Positions 55,975-64,000 of a stretch of 64,000 nt of DNA are shown here, in pieces. Positions within the stretch are counted from its first letter, which is position 1, and every line of letters begins with the position of its first letter. Under the pieces are notes generated by a model that was not told the DNA's origin, did no database searches, and saw only the letters and a list, made by a program, of their open reading frames with translations. The DNA comes from Filobasidium wieringae (Eukaryota > Basidiomycota > Tremellomycetes > Filobasidiales > Filobasidiaceae): contig BCIV01000014.1 in the NCBI GenBank assembly GCA_001600055.1, positions 186,001-250,000 on the forward strand. Direction: 5' to 3'. The position numbers and the translations under genes were made by a program.

Positions 55975-58860
55975 ATGCCAGAAACGCTTTCAGTCCAGCA
56001 ATCGACTCATTTAGGAATCGACATAAACCGCTCAACTTCACCAAGAGCTGAATCGTTCCTTTCGATCGGAACGAACCATACCAATACCGGACTCGTCATG
56101 GATAAATCTGAATACGACGAACGAGCGCTTGGTGGGCTCGATGACCTACCAAGAGAAGGAGCTCTGGAAAGACCTCTGGACTATACGTTGAATCCTAGAT
56201 TCAAATTCTGTTTTCTCGGCTTATGGTCAGTCTCCATCAAGCGTCATGTACCCATCCGCGCTGATCCTGGTACGATCCGGCAGTCTATACATCTTCCTAT
56301 TCGCCCTCGACGCATTCATAATAACATCAGCAGTACCGCAACTAATCAACGAATGTGCGTCTCACCTTCTGACTCCCGACACGCCCGTGCTTGGTTTAAC
56401 GACCATTTCTTTCATCCCCAAAAGTCAACTCGGCAGATAAATTAGCTTTCCTGAATAGTGCCTTCTTCATCCCCTGTGCCGGTTTCATCTGCCTTTATAC
56501 CCAATTGATGACGATCGTCAAACCGAAGATCGTTTATCTGGGTTGTTGTTTGATCTTCCTCGCGGGATGCGCTATATGCGTGAGTCATCCGCGTTCAAAA
56601 AAAGAGTCGAGGATGATTGGGTTGACGGTGTATGGGATCGTAGGGAGCGGCGAGTAGTATGACCGTACGTTGTAGTTCGGATTGAGATCCCAAAGGTCGA
56701 ATTTCCGTTTATATTGCTCCTTTTGCGCGCGAACAGATGTTAATCATCGGTCGAGCGGTAGCAGGTCTAGGAGGCAAGTTCTCCTCACCCGTACCAATCT
56801 TCCTTTCACTTACCCCCATGTCCCTCGGATGTCGAAGGAGGAGGTCTCTGGTCCGCAACCTACGTGATCGGGGGGGAACTCATTCCGCTCCCCAAACGAC
56901 CGGCGCTTTATGGGTTGTTCGGATTGGTCTTCCTCGTCGCCTCAGTTGGTGGACCCGTTTTGGGTGGTAAGTCCACTTCGAGTAAGAGATATCGGTTACC
57001 GCTTGTTAATCGGAGGACGATCCGTTATGCGGGGACAGGGGCGTTCACTGATATGTCGGAACACGGATGGCGGTGGTCAGCGCGATATCGAACGCGTGAT
57101 CGGCTCATTGAGCTAATGAGGGAAACTTTTTGTGGTTCGACAGGTGCTTTTATATCTCCTTACCTATCGGAGGTCAGTATTTAGAGCGATCTCCAGTGAG
57201 ATCAGTCACTAATCTCGGGGATCTCTTGCCAGGCGCCGCTCTCCCACTTCTCTTCTTTACGATGCCTCCGGGACAACCGATGCTTCCCTTCTCCGGTCAA
57301 CGAGACTCGAGACCCCCCTGGGTCCGGATTTGGAGGATGGATTGGGTCGGTGCGATCTTATGTATCGGATGGGTCACTTGTCTTGGGATCTCTTTACAGT
57401 GGGCTGGGGTCACTAAAGCTTGGAACGATCGGGCGGTGATCGTGGTAAGCTTCTAAATTCCTATAATCTCTAGACCGACAGGCTGAATCCGCCAGTTCTG
57501 GATATAGATGCTAGCATTAGCTCCAGTGATATTTCTCGCTTTTGTTGGATGGTCCATCTGGTTGGGGGATCGAGCCATGTTACCTATCAAACTGTTGAGA
57601 TCGCGCCACTTGTGGTACGTCCGTCTGTCGCTTCTTCGTGATACCGTCCAGGCTCATGAATTGCCACGATCAGGGGCGGTCTAGGGGTTTCATTCTTCGG
57701 TAAATCGAAGTCCTTTCTGGTTTCAAAACACTGGTATTGACGAGTGATAAGATACAGGTTACGGAGTGGTTGTTATCGCGCTGTATTATTTGTCGATCTA
57801 TTTCCAAGCAGTAAAAGGGTGAGTCGTGCCAGACTGGTCTGGTTTGGCGTCTTCTGATGGTGTTGTCTCACTAGTAAAACCGCTACAAAAGGAGGAGTTG
57901 TAAGCAGGCTTGAACAGTACAAACCTATAGACTTCTGTCATGAACGCTGACTTCGGCTTGTGAACAGCTGCTTTTGGGGTTACAACTCGCAATGTGCCCT
58001 ACGATCGTGGTAGTTAGCAAGATCGTCGAGCGAACGGGTCACATGTGGCCAAGCATGCCCATCGGCGGTGCACTAATGGCTATGGGCTGCGGTCTCTTCT
58101 ATACTTTTTCTCCCTCGACCAGTATCGCCAAGATTATCGGGTGCCAGATCCTCGCTGGGGTAGGATTCGGAGCGACGTTGAACGTGATGACTGTGATCGT
58201 CCAAGCGGATTATGCTACTCGACCGATAATCGAACCCCATGCGACCAACTTACTCAACTGGTTTGGGTTCGTGGGTCGCATCGTCGGTATTACCATTGCC
58301 ACCAATATCTTCGAGAACAAAGTAAGCTAGGGCTCTGAAGCTCTTAGTCTCAATGGCTGAATCATCGTGCCAATCCGCAGCTAAAGCGAAGTCTGACTCA
58401 TACCGGATATATGAGTGAGAGTGAAGTGAACGCAGTTCTCACCAGTCCAGGTTCCATCAGACTTCTTCCCAACGACGAACAGGTACATATGTCTGGACAA
58501 GTAAGAGACACTGACACTGATTGTGACCGGCTACAGGCTGCGGTCATCGAGCTGTATAATGACTCAATCAACTACGTCTGGATCGTCTGCATAGTCTTCT
58601 GTACGTCATGCCGAATTGCATTGCTGATGGAGACTAAGCTTGTCTTCTTGTATAGCTCTTTGTGGTTTCTTCTCCACTTTCTTATTGAAACGAGTAAGCG
58701 ATATGCCCTAAGTTGATGGCCATCAATACTGATCATCCTTCCCGATTTTTAGCTAAATATGCTTGACATCCAAGCACAGACCGAGAGCGACATCGTCTTG
58801 AGCCCGCTTGACTCGAATTCCAAGCAGACCGATAGTCAATCGACTACTCCTAGATATTGA
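55975..58860 (+). CDS. MFS transporter, 14-TM drug:H+ antiporter type
   Basis: Plasma-membrane exporter. The start is ATG at 55975; the N-terminus is hydrophilic and Ser-rich. Membrane blocks in order: LYIFLFALDAFIITSAVPQL, NSAFFIPCAGFICLYTQLMT, LIIGRAVAGLG joined by a GC-AG intron (56774-56837) to GGGLWSATYVIGGELIPLPK, then RPALYGLFGLVFLVASVGGP. GWRWCFYISLPIGAALPLLF follows, then WVGAILCIGWVTCLGISLQW, GYGVVVIALYYLSIYFQAVK, LLGLQLAMCPTIVVV, and a last segment INYVWIVCIVFSLCGFFST. Motif C-like GGPVLGG points to an antiporter. The C-terminus ends QSTTPRY, with TGA at 58858-58860. Reading frames join across all introns I tested, so the gene looks intact. The substrate is unknown. Confidence 0.87.
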
Positions 58861-58990
58861 TTCATCCGGTGATCTGTTGCTCAGGCACAAGGACGTGTAA
58901 CCTCCTTCTTGCTTGTATTTTATGCCATAGAGGACACTCATGTATTATTATCTTGCTTACAACCTGCCTGCTAGGCTTGAGAACCCGACG

Positions 58991-59838
58991 TCATCTGCCC
59001 CCTCCGAATCCCGACAACCACCTGTTCGCGTATGATCTGACGTTGTCTCCTCCACCCCCCGTCAGGCTCGACATGAGTGATATCGGGTTGTTTTGGTTAA
59101 TCGAAGCTTGACGATGTGCTCTCGTTTGTCGTACTAATACAAGTGTTGCGCAACGTGAATATCGAATGCCGCCAGCTCGACGCATAGTACTTACCACAAC
59201 TCGAAATCTCGCCTAGATTCGTTTCCAGCACCAATCCCCCTTGTATGATCTCGGCCAACACCAGATGCACTTCATCGAAATGAAAGACGAGATCCAGTTC
59301 ACAGACGTTTTCGAAAGTCCTGTCGAGAGATTCTACGAAAACCTGGATGAGATCGAGGATACCCAATTCCGATTCCGCACCGTCTACCACGAAGCTAGTT
59401 GCAACAAATTCACGAATCAGCTCAGGGAGATCTCTTTCTGGTATAGAAACTCACACAAAGTATAAAGTAGCATAATGTCGATAGATGATCCTCGAGTCAT
59501 CTTCTTGATCATCCTGTTCCACTTCCCCTCCATAAGGAGTGAAGGCATATCCCTGACCCTCTCTCCCCTTCCCTTTCTTCGGCTTCACTTTCCCATCAGC
59601 TCCAACTCTTGGAAACTCCAGACCGGGTGCGTCAAGAAAGTTACACAGTCCTGCTGGTCGATCACAGACGAATGAGAAGATCTGGGCTAGAAGAGCGGAT
59701 TGAGACTGTGCTGGGAGAGCGGTATAGAACTTCGATAGACGTGGTTTCCCTGATCGATTCAAGGTCAGGTCGTGTCTAACTCAAAGGTTATCAAGTCGGT
59801 TTACCTTGGTTGTTGAAGATCAGGACTGCTTGGATCAT
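58991..59838 (-). CDS. APS3: AP-3 adaptor complex sigma subunit
   Basis: Small subunit of the AP-3 coat, which sorts cargo from Golgi/endosomes to the vacuole. The start is ATG at 59836-59838 (MIQAVLIFNNQ). After a first intron the text reads GKPRLSKFYTALP; then IYRHYATLYFVFVVDGAESE, LGILDLIQVFVESLDRTFEN and VCELDLVFHFDEVH, then VLETNLGEI. These are the sigma-adaptin longin core in the AP-3 form, with the IYRHYATLYF and ENVCELDL blocks. A Lys/Gly-rich insert lies between CNFLDAPGLEF and the IYRHYA block. The last exon encodes a basic, Gly-rich tail (SLTGGGGDNVRS), with the stop at 58991. Confidence 0.94.
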
Positions 59839-60291
59839 GGTTTATTGTTGGATGGTAATATCGATATAGTCAAAGTCGTGTAGCTAGTAGCTAGCTAGCT
59901 GGTCCAGCTAGTCCCCTTGCACTGAAAAAGGTATGGATCTTAGATCTTAGAGGTCTCAAATCGCTCATCACCGGAACAACGTAAACACGCGGATGCGGTT
60001 GTGGTCGAGGGTGACCTGGCTCGAGCGGAAGCCTTGCCTGATCAGCTTGCTGACCTTGACTGACGGATGGTGAAGGACAAAGACGCAGAGCTGACTGCGG
60101 CGAAAGCATCGTGCAGCTGCAGGAGCAAGTAATAAAGAAGCGGAGAGGGTTCCGATGGAAGCCGTTAGCAGACGTGCGTTGCGCCGTCTACAATATGAAG
60201 AGAATATGGCAACATTAGTGTCTGAGTGTATTCATGTGTTTTATTGGCTATTGAGCTCATGTTCTGTGTCTGTGGTTCTGGTGATCTAGCT
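59839..60291. promoter_or_regulatory. APS3 promoter / FAHD1 3' flank
   Basis: 453 bp. It includes a TAGCTAG-type short palindromic repeat run at about 59880-59912. An ATG-initiated minus-strand 72-codon frame (59891-60109) is rich in Pro/Gln/Ser and has no family motif; it is probably not coding. Confidence 0.4.
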
Positions 60292-61251
60292 CTACTTTCC
60301 GCTGAATTCGTATCCACCCTCTCGTTGAACGCAATCCCACTCCAACTTCGAGATCTCTTCTCCCTCCAGTCCTGGGTAAGTCAAACCTACGGTAATCTTG
60401 TCGTCAGGTTTCATCTCGCCTACACCGGCGGGAGTTCCAGTCATGATCAGATCTCCTTCCTGTATGGCGAAGTAAACAAGCATGGTCAATAGATCATCGT
60501 GACGAGGATGCATTTCTGTATGCTTACGGTCAAGGTGAAGATACTGCTGACATGGTTGATAAGCTTTGGTACATCGAATACCATATCGCTCGCAACACCC
60601 TTCTGTTTAAGTTCGTCGTTGATCTTCAGCCAAAGACCGACTTTGCCAACATCTGCCAAACGTTCTTTAGGAATGAAAGGTCTAGACAGAGGAATCTGCA
60701 ATGAGCTTCGTCCGGTTACTGGCAAGCAAGTACAGAGGAATGACTCACCCGACAGGCGCAAAGGTGTCGAAACCCTTAGCAGCGGCCCAGGGGAGACCTT
60801 TTCCCTTGACTGCGTCCTGCATGTTTCGGCCGGTCACGTCGATTGCAAGGGCTGTTGATGAGATATCAGTTATTCATCTCTAGGGTCAACGCAAGAGTGA
60901 CAAGACTGACTGTATCCTGCTACATGGTCCCAAGCTTTTGATGCTGCAATGTTTCGTCCCGCCTTGCCGATTACGACTCCCAATTCAACTGCAATAATAC
61001 CATCGCCGACGTGGGTTTAACACAACAAGGCTGAACGCGAGAAATTCGTCCCTGTTCTCACCCTCGTGGTGCGTCATAACTCCCTTAGGAATCTCGATCT
61101 TCCCATTGCCATGCTCTAGATAACTACTAGTGGGCTTAAGGAAATAGAATGGCTCGGTGGGCACCTTGTTGCCTAACTCCTTCGCGTGATTGACATAGTT
61201 TCTGCCAATGCAGATGATATTGCGTCCGGTCTTAGCGAAATTCTGAGCCAT
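60292..61251 (-). CDS. FAHD1-like fumarylacetoacetate hydrolase-family protein
   Basis: Acylpyruvate hydrolase / oxaloacetate decarboxylase family, usually mitochondrial or cytosolic. The start MAQNFAKTGRNIICIGRNYV is at 61249-61251. Next come NHAKELGNKVPTEPFYFLKP, a metal-binding HHEG followed after an intron by VELGVVIGKAGRNI, then WDHVAGYTALAIDVTGRN and GLPWAAAKGFDTFAPV. The C-terminal half has GDLIMTGTPAGVGEM and ends GGYEFSGK with TAG at 60292-60294. The two Glu of HHEG/VELG and a later Asp coordinate Mg2+ in the family. There are about five exons. The length, about 230 aa, matches single-domain FAHD1 rather than the 420-aa FAH. Confidence 0.92.
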
Positions 61252-61511
61252 TTTTGCCTGGGGGTCTGCGGTTTACTTTACTTGTTGCTTTTCAGTTGGT
61301 ATCGTCTCAAAGCTTTGGCGAATCTGACACCAGGGCCAGGACACAGAACAGCTACTACTGTTTGCCAGTTGCCAGGTGGACGGATGGACGCTACCCTGCA
61401 ACCTACGCCGAGTACATCCGGAATCGACAACGCCGGTCCATAACGAGTCACGTGAGTGAGATTCCGCATTTCGTGTAGACTACAACTTGTATATGAACAG
61501 CATGAAATCCA
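61252..61511. promoter_or_regulatory. FAHD1 promoter and SPB4 3' flank
   Basis: 260 bp between two minus-strand genes. No motif recognised. Confidence 0.3.
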
Positions 61512-64000
61512 CTATGACATATCGTCAAACATCCCTCCTCCGACCATACCTCCGGTAGGCTTGACCCTCTTAGTCCGCTTCGCACCCCTCTCCTCCTTGA
61601 TCTCCTTGTAATCCTCTTCCAACTCGCCCTCATCGTCCTCATCCTCACTACTGCTGATAGCCATCGCTTCTTCCGGTGCTACTGGTTTTGCCTCTATCGT
61701 TGGGTTTTGTTGAGGCTGCTGTTGCTTGGACTTATGAAGGGCGGCCAGTGGAGTCCCCTCAAGTCCACCCCCCTCTTCCAACAACCGTTTCTGTTCCCTC
61801 GCCTCCCAATCTTTCCGTCGGTCTTTCTTCTCGCGGCGAAGATCCTTCTTCTCCTTCTGCTCTTTCTTGTCAGACCAAGCTTCGAACTTCTTCGCTCTCT
61901 CTTTACGTAGCTCGGCTTCTTTTCGACGTTGAGCGTTGGTCTCGTCCTTCTTGGCAGCGGCCTCGATCATCTCCTGCTTGCGATGCGCTTCTCTACCTTT
62001 GTCCGTGTAGGTGAAATTATCCCACTGCGCAGTCAACAATGTCAGCTCGTGGTCTTAGCAGGATTTCCCTATCTGAGCCCATCAGAAAGCAACTCACATC
62101 AACCTCACGATCCTGCCAGCTGACCAATCCAGCCTCCTCTTCCTCTCCATCAGCAGCCCGTCGTTCCTTCTCCTTCTTCGCTCGGTCTCTCCACTCTTTG
62201 ACTTCTGGCATTTTAGGTATCCGGAGCAAACCATAGCTCACGCTCATCCCGAACATATCAAGACCTTTGAGACGGAAGATATACGATGCTTCGTGCTTAG
62301 AATAAGCTCGAATAGAGGACACGAAAGCTTTCGCTGCCTGTTACGGTGTACGGAGTGAATACGCGGTCATTTCAACTCATTCGGATCGTATTGTTCACCT
62401 TATCGTTGTATGATCGATCCTGTAACACGATATCCCTCATCTGCTCTAGTAATTCCAGAGCTGCAGGATCCACTTGATCGTGAATTTGACGAGGCTCCTC
62501 TGCACCTCCCTCAGTCAGGTCGGCTTCTTCAAGGTAACGATGTCGCGTCAGTGGCATTTTGCGTAATTTCAAGAAGTCTGATCACGATGCCGGTCAGTAT
62601 GACGAGCATTTGTACCATTATCATTGAGGTGGACCTACCGACATATTCCTCTTCACTCCCCTTAGCGAGAAGTATCACAGCCTTTCCTCGTCTACCCATT
62701 CTCGCTGTTCGTCCAGCTCGATGACTGAAACTCTTGGGATCACCAGGTGGATCATATTGTATGACCACATCCACATCCGGCAAATCCAAACCTCTTGCTG
62801 CGACATCGGTACAGAGCAGTACCCCTGGGCTGGCAGGTAGGGACGGGTGGTTCGTAAATGATGCAAGCGTGTTGGTTCGGATGTTTGGTTGAAGATGCCC
62901 ATGTAAAGAGGAAAAGTGGTAGTGGGAGAGCGCAGGGAGACGTTTCAAAATCTGCATTGAAGTCATTAGATGAGCTGGACTTGTAAGCCTAAGTATAGAT
63001 CATTGACTCACATTATAGAAATAGTCGACAGCTGCACAAGTAGCGAAATAGACAATGTATTTTGCAGAACCTTCTAATTCAGATTGTCTTCGTAGTAGTC
63101 GAATCAGTTGGAGAGTTTTCTCCGCTTGGAAGCAAGTCAGATATTGGTTTTGTAGTCTATGACAAAACGATCATATAAGTATTGGTAGACCACTTACAGA
63201 TCTGATCGCACTTACAGAAGGGGGGTACGCCTTTCCTCCTTGCTGGTCTTCTTCGCCGTCTCGCCTTCCTCCTCATCTCCTCTCTTCCTTTTACTCTTCG
63301 CTTCGACCCTTACTACGACTCTTGTCAGATTTCTCAATCCAGCCAGCTCGAATCCCGCTCCACCTCCTAGGGCGCCCATTCCCATTTGTCCATTTGCGTT
63401 TCTCTCAGATAACAGATCCATCATTGTCGCACTGAACAGCCAGTTCCTTCTCTGTCGCGGTAAGATCTTCCAAACAGTTTCCAAATTCTTAAGATGATCT
63501 TTACTCGATAGGAGACCATCTGCTTCATCAAGGGTAAGAACCTCGAATTGGTCAAGAGACAGTGCTCTTCTTGCTCTCGCATAAGCTGACGTTGATGCAC
63601 TACTGCTAGTGGAGGCCATGCTACTGAGGTAGGAAGCCAGTCTTCCAGGAGTAGATATGATAATAGGAGAAGGAGGGGGATTTGTCGTGGTAGAGCGGGA
63701 TTGGGATTGTCCGGAAACCAGTAGTAAGGGAGAGGGGTATGTAGCTTCAATGATGGTATCCTTCGCTTTTTCTGCTGCAATATCTACTTCTCCATCTTCC
63801 TGATCTACCTTGATATCTTCGGCAGTGCTCTCCATTTCAGCTCTGGCACTCTTTCTCAGGGCCTCGAAGAAGATTTCAAAGACCTCCCAGACTTGTACTG
63901 CAAGCTCTCGCGTAGGAACGATAACCATCGCGAAGACCTCGTTCTTCTTCAACCCCTTCCTCATTGAGTTAGCTCCACCCTCGGAACTGCTCCTCTCAAC
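61512..64000 (-). CDS. SPB4: ATP-dependent DEAD-box RNA helicase SPB4, 5' end off the right edge
   Basis: Nucleolar helicase needed for late 60S assembly. The window begins inside domain 1: [18 protein letters not shown] (motif Ia), [14 protein letters not shown] (Ib), [11 protein letters not shown] (motif II), [12 protein letters not shown] (III). In domain 2: [50 protein letters not shown] (V), then [19 protein letters not shown] (VI). After the core come [20 protein letters not shown] and the SPB4-type C-terminal extension with [17 protein letters not shown] long Lys/Glu-rich coiled region follows, ending in GGGMFDDMS with the stop at 61512. The start codon, Q motif and Walker A are beyond base 64000. 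Confidence 0.94.

Noticed and set aside
55975..58860. Suspicion that the MFS exporter is a pseudogene because open frames are short and shifted
   Set aside because: Once introns are placed (including one GC-AG intron), all tested membrane segments join in frame.
59891..60109. ATG-initiated 72-codon minus-strand frame
   Set aside because: Pro/Gln/Ser-rich, no family motif, no splice partner; lies in the APS3 promoter.

Overview
The window is nuclear DNA of a basidiomycete fungus, most likely a Tremellomycete yeast (Cryptococcus/Kwoniella-like). The evidence is very intron-rich genes with introns of about 50-90 nt, GTRNGT-type donors and CTRAY-like branch sites. The gene content is typically fungal: chitin synthase, LTV1, SWC4, a GPI-anchored GH16 enzyme, a CYSTM protein, a sphingolipid desaturase with a cytochrome b5 domain, and a NiCoT nickel transporter. 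Genes sit on both strands with short intergenic gaps. I see no bacterial operons, CRISPR arrays, tRNA, rRNA or recognisable transposon.

Layout. 1-3164 (-): chitin synthase, running off the left edge. 3653-5923 (-): SWC4/DMAP1, divergent from LTV1 (6163-8600, +). 8893-9786 (+): CYSTM peptide. 9787-11292: mostly unassigned. 11293-12552 (+): PMP3-family protein with a long tail. 13317-14419 (+): ribosomal protein S19. 14864-15671 (+): Asp/Glu/hydantoin racemase-like protein. 15787-18228 (-): ESS2 splicing factor, divergent from a mitochondrial ribosomal protein with an RNase III fold (18677-19708, +). 21165-24430 (-): glutamine-dependent NAD synthetase in 20 exons. 24894-25661 (-): cofilin. 27264-28636 (+): catalase-fold protein. 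28725-31648 (-): (6-4) photolyase/cryptochrome, divergent from an alpha-glucosidase (32209-34574, +). 34752-37238 (-): F-box protein. 38089-38984 (-): Arl8 GTPase. 39930-42311 (+): sugar transporter. 42519-44228 (-): nickel/cobalt transporter. 44534-46681 (-): sphingolipid desaturase. 47635-49374 (-): GH16 surface enzyme. 50113-52827 (-): protein kinase. 53466-55391 (-): oxaloacetate-type mitochondrial carrier, divergent from a 14-TM-type MFS exporter (55975-58860, +). 58991-59838 (-): AP-3 sigma. 60292-61251 (-): FAHD1-like hydrolase. 61512-64000 (-): SPB4 RNA helicase, running off the right edge.

The genes do not form one pathway or a biosynthetic cluster. Several serve ribosome biogenesis (LTV1, RPS19, SPB4, the mitoribosomal protein), and several serve the surface or membranes (chitin synthase, GH16, desaturase, PMP3, CYSTM, transporters). 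The most striking signals are in gene architecture. The NAD synthetase gene has an apparent 3-nt micro-exon that restores a conserved cysteine. Four separate genes have GC-AG introns, all with the same GCAAGT donor. Very small exons occur in the NiCoT, Arl8, cofilin and probably chitin synthase genes. I did not find a convincing undescribed multi-gene system. Exon boundaries were read by hand from frame, splice signals and family similarity. Where I list all exons, the lengths sum to whole codons.
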